From the NCBI GenBank assembly GCA_003612405.1, contig RAYR01000004.1, positions 1 to 64,000 on the forward strand: a DNA stretch of 64,000 nt, read 5' to 3'. Made by a program: the position numbers and the translations under genes. The notes under the pieces were generated by a model. It was not told where the DNA came from. It did not search any database and saw only the letters and a program-made list of their open reading frames with translations. The stretch comes from a bacterium 0.1xD8-71 (GTDB lineage Bacteria; Bacillota; Clostridia; Lachnospirales; Lachnospiraceae). The stretch's first letter is position 1, and the number at the start of each line of letters is the position of its first letter. Below, piece after piece: positions 25,625 to 34,513 of the stretch.

Positions 25625-26503
25625 ATGCGGGCGGTAGATCTCCACACCCATACCTCCAAATCTGACGGCAGTTTTACGCCCACGGAGCTTGTGGATTATG
25701 CCACCGAAAAGGGCCTTGCCGCCGTGGCCATCACGGACCATGACACCACGGACGGGCTGGCCGAAGCCCTCTTACATGCGGCGTTTATGGCCCAAAGGGG
25801 AGAACCCTGCGCCGAGGTCATCCCGGGAATCGAGTTTTCTACCAAATATGAGCAGAAGGATGTGCATATCGTAGGTCTCTACATCTCCTACGATTCCCCT
25901 GCCTTTCAGAAACAGCTTGATTCTTTTGTCGATTCCCGGATCAACCGGAATCATAAAATGTGCCAGAATCTTCAGGCGGCAGGCATTGATATTACCTTTG
26001 ACAAACTACAGGCCGAGAATCCCGGTGCGGTAATCACAAGGGCACATTATGCCACGTATCTGTTAGAACACGGTTATGTCAAAAGCCGCCCGGATGCCTT
26101 CTCCCAGTATCTGGGAGACCATACAAAATACTTTGTGCCCCGGGAGAAAGTAACCCCCGCCCAGGCTGTGGAACTGATTCTATCCGCCGACGGCGTTCCG
26201 ATCCTGGCGCACCCCACCCTCTACCATATGGGAAATGACCGGCTCTGTCATCTGGTGGCTTCTCTCAAAGATGTGGGTCTCATGGGGATTGAGGGCTTTT
26301 ACAGCACTTACACACCGCAGGATGAACGGGACATGCGAAGAATTGCGGACAAATATGACCTGCTCTTAAGCGGCGGATCAGATTTTCATGGCGCCAACAA
26401 GCCGTCCCTGGACTTGGGAACCGGCTACGGCGGATTGTTTGTCCCGGAAGAAATACTGGATCGGATCAAGGAAAAAAGAGGAAAACAGAAAGACCATATA
26501 TAA
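25625..26503 (+). CDS. PHP-domain phosphoesterase (RNase AM/TrpH-like)
   Basis: 292 residues. PHP metal-binding motifs: DLHTHTSKSDGS at the N-terminus, AITDHDTTDGL, EVIPGIEFS, ILAHPTLYHMG and SGGSDFHGANKP. The TrpH/YciV class includes 5'-3' exonucleases that process RNA ends and nucleotide 3',5'-bisphosphate phosphatases; which activity applies here cannot be read. ATG 25625 lies two bases after the ABC-F stop with GAGG in front; a TTG at 25619 that overlaps the stop is an alternative. Probably co-transcribed with the ABC-F and HAD genes. Confidence 0.88.
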   Translation: MRAVDLHTHTSKSDGSFTPTELVDYATEKGLAAVAITDHDTTDGLAEALLHAAFMAQRGEPCAEVIPGIEFSTKYEQKDVHIVGLYISYDSPAFQKQLDSFVDSRINRNHKMCQNLQAAGIDITFDKLQAENPGAVITRAHYATYLLEHGYVKSRPDAFSQYLGDHTKYFVPREKVTPAQAVELILSADGVPILAHPTLYHMGNDRLCHLVASLKDVGLMGIEGFYSTYTPQDERDMRRIADKYDLLLSGGSDFHGANKPSLDLGTGYGGLFVPEEILDRIKEKRGKQKDHI

Positions 26504-26517
26504 GGACTCTGCACGAT

Positions 26518-27327
26518 ATGAAACTTTTATTTACTGACTTAGACGGCACTCTCTTAAATAACGACAGCCAGGTATCTCCCGGCACCAAAGCCTTTCTGGA
26601 CGACTTTCTTCAGGCAGGCAACAAACTGATTCTGTCTTCGGGCAGACCACTTTTAAGTATATTGGAAGTAAAAGAGAAAGCCGGGCTCACACAGCCCGGC
26701 ATCTTTCTGACCTGTAGCAACGGCGCCCTGATTTATGACTGTGACCGTTCCTGCTCTGTTCTGGAAAAAAGGCTTTCTCTTTCCTATGTGCCCTATCTAC
26801 AGCAACAGGCGGACAAATACCACCTGCACATTCAGACCTATCGAACAGATGCCATTGTCTCTCCCGCGGAAGATGAGGAGATTCAATATTACCGCCGCAA
26901 AATCCATCTGCCCCTGATCGTCTCCCCGGTTCTAAGAGATGCCCTCACCGAAGGCCCTTTTAAAATGCTGGCCATCAGTCTTCATGATCATGATAAACTG
27001 GAAGCTTTCCGTAACAGCATCTCCGGCTGGGCCGAAAACAAAGTCCGCACCATTTATTCTAATGACATGTATCTGGAACTGTTTGACTGGAACGCCGGCA
27101 AAGGCAGCGCCGTGCGCTTCCTCTGCGACTATTTTCATGTGCCTGCCTCCGACTCCTACGCCGCCGGGGATGCGGACAATGATATCTCCATGCTTATGGC
27201 CGCCGGCACCGGTATTGCCATGCAAAATGCCGCCGACAGTGTAAAACAGAGGGCCGATGTGATCACCGTCCTGGATAACCATCACGACGGCCTGGCTGAT
27301 ACCATGCGCCGCCTGCTGTGCATGTAA
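26518..27327 (+). CDS. Cof-type HAD-IIB phosphatase
   Basis: 269-residue cytoplasmic hydrolase of sugar phosphates or similar metabolites. Motif I FTDLDGTLLNND, motif II LILSSGRP, the IIB cap in the middle third, and motif IV AAGDADNDISML followed by ADSVKQRADVIT. Third gene of the plus-strand group, 14 bases after the PHP gene. Its stop codon TAA ends one base before the stop of the convergent small gene, so the two transcription units run into each other with no terminator space. Confidence 0.9.
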   Translation: MKLLFTDLDGTLLNNDSQVSPGTKAFLDDFLQAGNKLILSSGRPLLSILEVKEKAGLTQPGIFLTCSNGALIYDCDRSCSVLEKRLSLSYVPYLQQQADKYHLHIQTYRTDAIVSPAEDEEIQYYRRKIHLPLIVSPVLRDALTEGPFKMLAISLHDHDKLEAFRNSISGWAENKVRTIYSNDMYLELFDWNAGKGSAVRFLCDYFHVPASDSYAAGDADNDISMLMAAGTGIAMQNAADSVKQRADVITVLDNHHDGLADTMRRLLCM

Positions 27328-27585
27328 TTAAATGTCTAGAATTAAATATCTGCCGTCTCCGACCGCAAACACTTCCGCCGCCTCCAGGATTTCCTCCTCA
27401 TCGGCGCCTTCCATATCCATACCTTCTTCTTCAAAAAACTCCCAGACTTCTTTGACAGAATCTACTACCACCGCCATACACTCCTCCAGGAAGTTCTCTG
27501 CCTCCTCGGGTGTCTCGGCCACCTTCTCCGGATAAAGCTGCAACTGATTATCCAGAAAACATTGTATGACATTCTCATCAAACAT
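27328..27585 (-). CDS. small acidic hypothetical protein, 85 aa
   Basis: A very acidic protein, mostly helical by pattern (ENVIQCFLDNQLQLYPEKV, ENFLEECMAVVVDSVKEV, MEGADEEEILEAAEVF), ending GRYLILDI. No known domain. It precedes maf's downstream end by 16 bases on the same strand, so it is the last gene of the maf transcription unit. It may be a small regulator or adaptor; nothing in the sequence gives a function. Confidence 0.6.
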   Translation of the reverse strand: MFDENVIQCFLDNQLQLYPEKVAETPEEAENFLEECMAVVVDSVKEVWEFFEEEGMDMEGADEEEILEAAEVFAVGDGRYLILDI

Positions 27586-27601
27586 CGTATTTGCCCCCTT
27601 T

Positions 27602-28198
27602 TCAAGATATTGGGAAAAGTCCCCGTCTTTTCAATTCCTGGCAGAGCCGCCCCACCGGCAGTCCCACCACATTGTTATAATCCCCACAGATTCCCTGAAT
27701 ATGTGCTGCACACAGCCCCTGTATCGCATAGGCACCGGCCTTATCCATCGGCTCACCGCTGTCCACATAACGCTTAATCTCTTCCCTGGTCATGGTATAC
27801 ATGGTCACATCCGTACACTCGCTGAAGGTTGCGTACATAGGAGACATATCCTTATATTTCCAGGCAATGGTAACCCCGGTATATACCTGATGTCCTGCCC
27901 CTTGCAGATCGTCAAGCATCCGCATCGCATCCTCTTTGTCTTTCGGTTTCCCCAGAATCTTACCCCAGGCGGACACCACTGTATCCGCCCCGATGACTAT
28001 GAAGTCTTCTTTGCCTTCTGCGGTCAGTCTGCCGCAGACATCCACCGCCTTCTGATACGATAATTCTTCCACTGCCTCATCCGGTTTTTCCCTGGTAACC
28101 TTTTCCTCCACAGTGCTGGGCATGACCTTAAAAGAAAGCCCCACCTGTTTCAACAGTTCCTTCCGTCTTGGCGATGCCGAAGCCAGATATATTTTCAT
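27602..28198 (-). CDS. maf: Maf family nucleoside triphosphate pyrophosphatase
   Basis: 198 residues. House-cleaning hydrolase of non-canonical or modified pyrimidine nucleoside triphosphates to monophosphates and PPi. The substrate loop ASASPRRKELL is at the N-terminus, the catalytic Asp region is IVIGADTVVSAWG, and GAYAIQG appears near residue 155. Length fits the family. It lies between ppk and the small acidic gene on the minus strand, 47 bases after ppk's stop region in transcription order. Confidence 0.93.
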   Translation of the reverse strand: MKIYLASASPRRKELLKQVGLSFKVMPSTVEEKVTREKPDEAVEELSYQKAVDVCGRLTAEGKEDFIVIGADTVVSAWGKILGKPKDKEDAMRMLDDLQGAGHQVYTGVTIAWKYKDMSPMYATFSECTDVTMYTMTREEIKRYVDSGEPMDKAGAYAIQGLCAAHIQGICGDYNNVVGLPVGRLCQELKRRGLFPIS

Positions 28199-28245
28199 AA
28201 CGCTGTCTTACCTTCCTTCTGCTGCCCTATGCTGGCATATTCCTG

Positions 28246-30375
28246 TCAATCATTATGATGTGTTTTGGGAATAAATATGCGTTTATGTGCCGCCTCCACC
28301 TCTTCTCTGGCCACTGATTTTGCTTCCATGCAAAAGGCAAGCTGCGCATTAAACACTTCTTTTCCCCGCTTGTCAATCTTCTCATAACTGCCGTCCGGCT
28401 GTAGAACAGAAGCCTTCACCGTATCTTTCAGCTGACAGTCTAATATATGCTTCAGTTTCTCCTGTAGCGGCGCTTTCTCTATAGGGAATAAAATCTCCAC
28501 CCGGCGGTCTAAATTTCTCGGCATCCAGTCCGCACTGGCACAGTAATATTCCGGCTTACCATCGTTTTCAAAGTAAAAGATCCTGGCATGTTCCAGATAA
28601 TTACCCACAATAGAACGCACCGTAATATTATCGCTGACGCCTTTGATGCCTGTCTTCAGGCAGCAGATGCCCCGGATAATCAGTTCAATCTTCACGCCGG
28701 CTGCACTGGCCGCATAAAGCGCTTCAATAATACGCTTGTCACACAGAGAATTCATCTTGGCAATAATCTTCGCCGGCCGGCCGTTTATGGCGTGCGCCCG
28801 CTCTCTGTCTATCAGATATAAGAATCTGTCTTTCAGCCAGTAAGGAGCCAGGGAAAGCTTATTCCAGCTGCGCGGTTCCGAGTAACCCGAAAGCATATTA
28901 AAGACCGCCGTGGCATCCTCCCCAATGGCCTCCGAACAGGTAAAGAGTCCCACATCCGTATAGAGTTTCGCCGTGGAATCATTATAGTTACCGGTACCAA
29001 GGTGCACATACCGCCGGATACCGTTCTCCTCTCTTCTGACCACCAGCGTGATCTTACTGTGCGTCTTAAGACCCACCAGCCCATAGATGACATGGCAGCC
29101 CGCTTTCTCCAGTTTCCTGGCCCAGACGATATTGTTCTCCTCATCAAATCTGGCCTTTAGCTCCACCAGCACCGACACCTGCTTGCCATTTTCCGCTGCC
29201 TGCTCCAAGGCTGCAATGATAGGCGAATGACCACTGACACGGTAAAGAGTCTGCTTGATGGCCAGCACTTCCGGATCCCTGGCCGCCTGCCTGATAAACC
29301 GCACCACCGGCTCAAAAGTCTGATAGGGATGATGCATCAGGATATCCCCTTCTCTGATCTTTGCAAACACATCGGCGTCCTCCGGCAGTTCCGGCACAGG
29401 CTGCGGTTTTAAATAACTGTGTTCCTTCAAATAATCAAACCCGTCCAGACCGTACATCTTCATCAGGAATGTCAGATCCAGAGGTCCGTTAATCGCATAA
29501 ATATCTTCCTTCGGAATCGCAAGTTCCTCTCTGATCAGCTTTAGGAGTCTGCTGTCAATGCCGTCCTCCACTTCCAGACGGATGACCTGTCCCCACTGTC
29601 TCTTTTTCAGCTGTTTCTCAATCTCCTGCAACAGATCCTCCGCTTCCTCTTCCTCAATGGTCAGATCTGCATTTCTCATAATCCGGAAAGGATACGTACA
29701 GACGATATCATAATTTAAGAATAACTTATGGATATTGCGCTCAATCACTTCCTCCAGCAGAATCAGTTTCGTGCCTTCCTCAGAAGGAATGGTCACAATC
29801 CGCGAAAGGACACTCGGCACCTGCACGGTGGCAAACTCCAGCTCTCCATCACCGTTCTTCTTGGTTACCAGGGCACCCAGATTCAGAGTCTTATTGCGAA
29901 TCAAGGGAAACGGCCTGGAAGAATCTACCGCCATGGGTGTGAGAACCGGGTATACATTGTCCGCAAAGTAATGATCTACATAGGCGGCGTCCTCTTTGCT
30001 CAGATCCTCATGATGACCGATCAGGTGCAGGCCGTTCTCCAGAAGCTGGGGCAGAAGAGATCTGTTGTAGGTGTTATACTGCTGCCCTACCAGCCTGTGG
30101 GTCTCCTCGTTCACCCGCATAAGCTGTTCTTCCGTGGTCATCCCCGCAATATCCCGTTTCTTGTAACCGGCGTTCACCATGTCCTTTAAAGACGCCACCC
30201 GCACCATAAAGAACTCATCCAGATTGGACGCCGTAATGCTCAGGAATTTAAGCCGCTCAAACAAAGGAATCTGCTTATCCTTCGCCTCCGCCAGGACTCT
30301 CTTATTAAAGAGCAGCCAGCTGAGCTCCCTGTTACTGTAATACTCTTCTTTGGAAAAATCCTTTACCTCCGCCAT
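28246..30375 (-). CDS. ppk1: polyphosphate kinase 1
   Basis: Reversibly polymerises the gamma phosphate of ATP into polyphosphate. 709 residues from MAEVKDFSKEEYY. The N-domain carries YSNRELSWLLFNKRVL and ITASNLDEFFMVRVASL. The catalytic part has the phosphohistidine in VGLKTHSKITLVV, HLGTGNYND, and the second His in YLEHARIFYF. The ATG at 30375 is favoured by AAGGAGG; a TTG at 30402 overlapping the exopolyphosphatase stop would add nine residues. It is directly downstream of the exopolyphosphatase gene, so synthesis and breakdown are encoded in one unit. Confidence 0.95.
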   Translation of the reverse strand: MAEVKDFSKEEYYSNRELSWLLFNKRVLAEAKDKQIPLFERLKFLSITASNLDEFFMVRVASLKDMVNAGYKKRDIAGMTTEEQLMRVNEETHRLVGQQYNTYNRSLLPQLLENGLHLIGHHEDLSKEDAAYVDHYFADNVYPVLTPMAVDSSRPFPLIRNKTLNLGALVTKKNGDGELEFATVQVPSVLSRIVTIPSEEGTKLILLEEVIERNIHKLFLNYDIVCTYPFRIMRNADLTIEEEEAEDLLQEIEKQLKKRQWGQVIRLEVEDGIDSRLLKLIREELAIPKEDIYAINGPLDLTFLMKMYGLDGFDYLKEHSYLKPQPVPELPEDADVFAKIREGDILMHHPYQTFEPVVRFIRQAARDPEVLAIKQTLYRVSGHSPIIAALEQAAENGKQVSVLVELKARFDEENNIVWARKLEKAGCHVIYGLVGLKTHSKITLVVRREENGIRRYVHLGTGNYNDSTAKLYTDVGLFTCSEAIGEDATAVFNMLSGYSEPRSWNKLSLAPYWLKDRFLYLIDRERAHAINGRPAKIIAKMNSLCDKRIIEALYAASAAGVKIELIIRGICCLKTGIKGVSDNITVRSIVGNYLEHARIFYFENDGKPEYYCASADWMPRNLDRRVEILFPIEKAPLQEKLKHILDCQLKDTVKASVLQPDGSYEKIDKRGKEVFNAQLAFCMEAKSVAREEVEAAHKRIFIPKTHHND

Positions 30376-30398
30376 ACCTTCTATGGCCTCCTTCTTTC

Positions 30399-31928
30399 TC
30401 AACTTTTCTGCCGTATCACCGGCTTCACACTGTACACTTCCTCAAAAAAATCCGCCCGCCTCGTAAACAGACCCTTCTCCAGCGTAATATCCACAGAGGC
30501 ATCTACCGTGATGATCAGCCTTTCCTCTTTCAGGACCGTCTTTACATTCTTGAACTTCTGTTTATGGCTGCGGTCCAGGCCGTTTGCAATTTTAAGGATC
30601 GCCGTCAGCTTGGCAATGGTCAGATAGGCTGTCCTGTCGATGGTGCCATTGGCCGCCATCACCTCACTGTACTCGAAATCTATATGGTTATATTTTACCA
30701 CATTGGCCACAATCTCCCGTTCTATATGGGAGAGCCCGATAATCTCCGTAGACATGATGATATTGTAAGAACACTCGCCCAGATTCACCAGACTGATGTA
30801 TTTCCCACAATCATGTAACAGTGTGGCAATCCGAAGCAGTAATCTCTCCCGCTTTCCCAGCCCATGCACTTTATTCATACTATCATAAATCGTAAGCGCT
30901 ATCTTTTCCAGGGTTTCGCTGCGGCGCCTGCTGCCCATATATCGCTTACTGATATTCTGTGCACAGGCGATGATATCCTGCTCAAAATCATGGTTTTCTT
31001 TAATGATTTTATTCTTTTCTCCATACTCATATGCCATACCGTCGCAGAGCGTCACCCCCGGCGCCCAGATCAGCTTGGCATCCATCACCTTGGCAATCCG
31101 GTTGACCAGTACCCCGGAAATAAACAGAAGCGGTATGTTCTCCTCCGGCATATCAAGGGCATGTGCCGCTTCCTGGGCAGACTTCACTTTAACCCGCTCC
31201 AGGAACCGCTCTATGGCCGCCGACTCAATGCTGCTCTGCTCCAAGCCCTGCACATTCTTACCCACGATCTCGGAAATATAATCATCTACCACAATGATAT
31301 TATCGATCTGCCTGTCTTTTAAATATAACTTTTTAAATACCGCCAGCTGGGAACTGACCATCTCGTCCAGAATCTCATCATACTGTCCCGGACGGATATT
31401 CAAGCGATCAATCTGATCCTGTAATCTTAATACCCCAAGCCGCATATTCTGGGTGGTTACCAGAGTATCCTTATCAAACAGGGATATCTGAATACTGCCG
31501 CCGCCAATATCCACGATCGCCGTGCCCTTTTCTATGATCCTGTTGAAAGCGTCTCCTTTGGAGGCAATGGATTTATAATTCAAAAACCGCTGCTCCGAAT
31601 TGCTCAGAACCTCAATCCGGATTCCTGTCCGCTGGGCTATCTGGTCCAGGACGATTACCGTGTTCTCCGTCTCCCTGATGGCGCTGGTGCCATATGCCTT
31701 ATAATCCTCCACCCTGTAACTTTTCATGATAGACGCATAATCCCGCAGCACCCTGCACAACTCGTCCACCCGCTCATAGCTGATCTTACCTGTGGCAAAG
31801 GTATCCGATCCCAGATCGATGCGATGTCTGATATGATCGATCTCCTTAATCCCGCTTTTAGAGGATATCTCGAAGATTTTCATTGCCAGTTCATAAGAAC
31901 CCACATCTATGGCCGCAAATGTTTTCAT
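30399..31928 (-). CDS. ppx: Ppx/GppA exopolyphosphatase with HD domain
   Basis: Releases terminal phosphates from polyphosphate, possibly also hydrolysing pppGpp. 509 residues: an actin-like ATPase fold with FAAIDVGSYELAMKIF at the N-terminus, GTSAIRETEN and the phosphate loop VDIGGGSIQISLF, then an HD-type C-terminal half with LLHDCGKYISL and GLSHIEREI. Upstream and coupled to ppk1, downstream of the DUF815 ATPase gene by 19 bases. The Ppx/GppA plus HD layout is the usual one; whether the guanosine or polyphosphate activity dominates cannot be decided. Confidence 0.92.
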   Translation of the reverse strand: MKTFAAIDVGSYELAMKIFEISSKSGIKEIDHIRHRIDLGSDTFATGKISYERVDELCRVLRDYASIMKSYRVEDYKAYGTSAIRETENTVIVLDQIAQRTGIRIEVLSNSEQRFLNYKSIASKGDAFNRIIEKGTAIVDIGGGSIQISLFDKDTLVTTQNMRLGVLRLQDQIDRLNIRPGQYDEILDEMVSSQLAVFKKLYLKDRQIDNIIVVDDYISEIVGKNVQGLEQSSIESAAIERFLERVKVKSAQEAAHALDMPEENIPLLFISGVLVNRIAKVMDAKLIWAPGVTLCDGMAYEYGEKNKIIKENHDFEQDIIACAQNISKRYMGSRRRSETLEKIALTIYDSMNKVHGLGKRERLLLRIATLLHDCGKYISLVNLGECSYNIIMSTEIIGLSHIEREIVANVVKYNHIDFEYSEVMAANGTIDRTAYLTIAKLTAILKIANGLDRSHKQKFKNVKTVLKEERLIITVDASVDITLEKGLFTRRADFFEEVYSVKPVIRQKS

Positions 31929-31947
31929 AGGAATCCCCCTTTTTGCT

Positions 31948-33237
31948 CTATTCTTTTATCTGTCCCAGAAGGTAGTCAATAAACTGCTGCGCCGTTCTCC
32001 CCGATAGTCCTCCATGAGCCAGTTCCCATTTATTGGCCTCCAGATAAAGCTCCTCTTCTTCCATATTTATGCCGTTTCGGTCTGCCAGTGTCTTTACAAT
32101 CTGCTGAAACTGCTTCTTGTCCGGTGCACAGAAGAAAATGGATACGCCGAAACGGTAGACCAAAGACAGCTTCTCCTGTACCGTATCTCCCGCATGCATG
32201 TCCTCCGTCCTGCGGTCTTCCTTATCACTGTAGTTTTCCCGGATCAGGTGCCGTCTGTTGGAGGTCGCATAGATAAGCACGTTGGCAGGCTTTTTCTCAA
32301 GACCGCCCTCTATCACCGCCTTCAGATATTTATATTCAATCTCAAAATCTTCAAAACTCAGATCATCCATATAGATAATGAACTTATAATTCCTGTTCTT
32401 AACCTGGGAAATGACACTGTTTAAATCCTGAAACTGATGTTTGTAAAGTTCAATGATACGAAGCCCCCTGTCATAATATTCATTGGCAATGGCCTTCACA
32501 CAGGAAGATTTGCCCGTTCCGGCATCCCCGAAAAGCAGACAGTTGTTGGCCCGTCTGCCCGCCACAAAAGCCTCCGTATTATCAACCAGCTTCTTCTTGG
32601 GAATCTCATATCCCACCAGATCGTCCAGATGTACATGGGCAATGTTTAAGATTGGCACAATCTGCGCGCCCTCATCGGTATGCACCACCCGGAACGCCTT
32701 GTGCAGTCCCATATTTCCCACACCGTATTCCTGGTAGAACTGGGTGAGAGTTGCCTTCATGGCCCGGGCATCCCTGTTCTCCACAAACTGTCTGGCAAGC
32801 GTACAGATTCTGTCCCGAATCCGCTTATTGTAGACCTTGCCCGCATGGGACGGCTTCTCATAGGATAAGATTACCGCAAACTCCGGCGCCTTTAAGATTT
32901 CCATCATCTCTGTAAAGTCATAATCATAAAACTCTTTAAAAATGGCAATATCATGTAACACCAGCTCATTGATACTGCCCTCCACCTCTCCTCTGATCTC
33001 ACAGGCCATACTGTAACTGTTCTCATTGTTGACCAGAAGATTCGTCAGGTAGCAATGCCAGAGATTCCCATAGAATCCATGATCTGCGGCTGTTTTTAAC
33101 AATCCATGGATGCACTCATAAAGGAGTGGCCTGGCCCTGCCGTCTCCCGCCCGGTAATGCTCCATCAGCCATACCATATCCTTCAGGATGGTGTCATCCC
33201 CAAACTCTCTGTAAATAACCAGTTCTTCCTCTCTCAT
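31948..33237 (-). CDS. DUF815 family AAA ATPase
   Basis: 429 residues. The N-terminal 210 residues are helical and lack a recognised domain (includes YEKPSHAGKVYN). The AAA core has Walker A FGDAGTGKSSC, Walker B FIIYMDDLSFED and sensor-1-like VLIYATSNRRHLI, followed by REN and DKEDRR, and a C-terminal lid with LSGRTAQQFIDYLLG. This matches DUF815 ATPases of unknown role. It sits between pheA and the polyphosphate genes with gaps of about 20 bases, suggesting one operon and a possible link to phosphate or stress physiology, which is inference from context. Confidence 0.85.
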   Translation of the reverse strand: MREEELVIYREFGDDTILKDMVWLMEHYRAGDGRARPLLYECIHGLLKTAADHGFYGNLWHCYLTNLLVNNENSYSMACEIRGEVEGSINELVLHDIAIFKEFYDYDFTEMMEILKAPEFAVILSYEKPSHAGKVYNKRIRDRICTLARQFVENRDARAMKATLTQFYQEYGVGNMGLHKAFRVVHTDEGAQIVPILNIAHVHLDDLVGYEIPKKKLVDNTEAFVAGRRANNCLLFGDAGTGKSSCVKAIANEYYDRGLRIIELYKHQFQDLNSVISQVKNRNYKFIIYMDDLSFEDFEIEYKYLKAVIEGGLEKKPANVLIYATSNRRHLIRENYSDKEDRRTEDMHAGDTVQEKLSLVYRFGVSIFFCAPDKKQFQQIVKTLADRNGINMEEEELYLEANKWELAHGGLSGRTAQQFIDYLLGQIKE

Positions 33238-33256
33238 TGCCTTATGCCCTTCCCTG

Positions 33257-34384
33257 TCAGTAATTTCCCAATATCTTCATGTTGCGTGCCTCATCCCGAA
33301 GACCGCGCAGAGAATTCTTGACGGCACCATCTGCCAGATTTCCCTCGAAATCAATAAAGAACCTGTATTCCCAGTTCCTGTCTTCAATGGGCCTGCTCTC
33401 AATCTTCGTCATATTCAGATTATTGTATATAAAATGCGACAGCATATGGTAGAGTGAACCGCTCTCATGAGGCACTTCCAGGCAAATGCTGATCTTCTTG
33501 GCGTCTTTTAAGAATATCTTCTGATTCGTAACGATGATAAAACGGGTGGAGTTGGTCTCCGACTGATTCACGCCCCGCTTCAGGATATCCAGCCCATAAA
33601 TCTTCGCTGCCTGTTCGCTGGCAATGGCTGCCTGTGTGACATCTTTCTCCTCACTGACTTTCCTTGCCGCAAAGGCATTGTTCTGTATGCTGATCTGCTG
33701 CCAGTTCTCATGAGCACTCAAGTACCTGGCACTCTGCATCAGGGACTGTGGATGGGAATATACCGTCCTGATCTTAGACAGATCCGTTCCCGGCACCCCC
33801 ATCAGACAATGCTCTATCCTGATGATCTGTTCCCCTACAATATAGTTCTCAAATTCCACCAGCAGGTCATAAATCTCATTCACGATACCCGCCGTGGAGT
33901 TCTCTATGGGCAGTACTGCAAAGTCCGCGCTGCCCTCCTCGATAGCGCACATGGCATCCCGAAAAGTGTCCACATGAAAAGAATTCACATTTTCTCCAAA
34001 GTACTGCATCATGGCCATCTGGGAGTAAGATCCCTCCGCCCCCTGGAACACCACCCGCGCCCTGCCGGCATCCAGGCTGTCCACGCCGATAAAAGGCAGT
34101 CTGCCAAGGGCTCCTGCTTCCGACAGCTTACTGTATTGCAGCTTGCGGCTGGCAGACATAATCTGCTCAAAAAGTTCCTGCACGCCATGGGCATTGAATT
34201 CATTGTGGGTCAATTCCCTCACTTTTTGCAGCTTTTCTTCTTCCCTGGTCTTATCAAACACTTTCTTTCCGGTCTCTATCTTATAATCGGCAACCCTGGA
34301 GGAAATTTCCATACGCTCCTCATAAAGCTTCACAATCTGCGCATCAATCTCATCCAGCTGCCCACGTAATGTCAGTAAATCCAT
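33257..34384 (-). CDS. pheA: bifunctional chorismate mutase / prephenate dehydratase
   Basis: Converts chorismate to prephenate and then to phenylpyruvate for phenylalanine synthesis. 375 residues. Chorismate mutase: LRGQLDEIDAQIVKLYEER with VADYKIETGKKVFD (1-85). Prephenate dehydratase: VVFQGAEGSYSQMAM, LPIENSTAGIVNEIYDLL and NSTRFIIVT. ACT regulatory domain: ISICLEVPHESGSLYHML and ESRPIEDRNWEYRFFID, the site of expected Phe feedback inhibition. First gene of the minus-strand run leading to ppk1. Divergent from the DUF5050 gene. Confidence 0.96.
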   Translation of the reverse strand: MDLLTLRGQLDEIDAQIVKLYEERMEISSRVADYKIETGKKVFDKTREEEKLQKVRELTHNEFNAHGVQELFEQIMSASRKLQYSKLSEAGALGRLPFIGVDSLDAGRARVVFQGAEGSYSQMAMMQYFGENVNSFHVDTFRDAMCAIEEGSADFAVLPIENSTAGIVNEIYDLLVEFENYIVGEQIIRIEHCLMGVPGTDLSKIRTVYSHPQSLMQSARYLSAHENWQQISIQNNAFAARKVSEEKDVTQAAIASEQAAKIYGLDILKRGVNQSETNSTRFIIVTNQKIFLKDAKKISICLEVPHESGSLYHMLSHFIYNNLNMTKIESRPIEDRNWEYRFFIDFEGNLADGAVKNSLRGLRDEARNMKILGNY

Positions 34385-34454
34385 GCCTTCCTGCCCTTTC
34401 TTGTGCTAATCTTGCTCTGCCATAAACTTAACATCAGTTTACCCCAAATCCCCC

Positions 34455-34483
34455 TTGATAGCAAGCGGGATTATAGATATAAT
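34455..34483 (+). promoter_or_regulatory. sigma-A promoter of the DUF5050 gene
   Basis: TTGATA and TATAAT with an exact 17-bp spacer, 30 bases upstream of the ATG at 34514. Confidence 0.8.
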
Positions 34484-34513
34484 AGAGGTATCAGTCAGTA
34501 GGGGGATGAGGAA

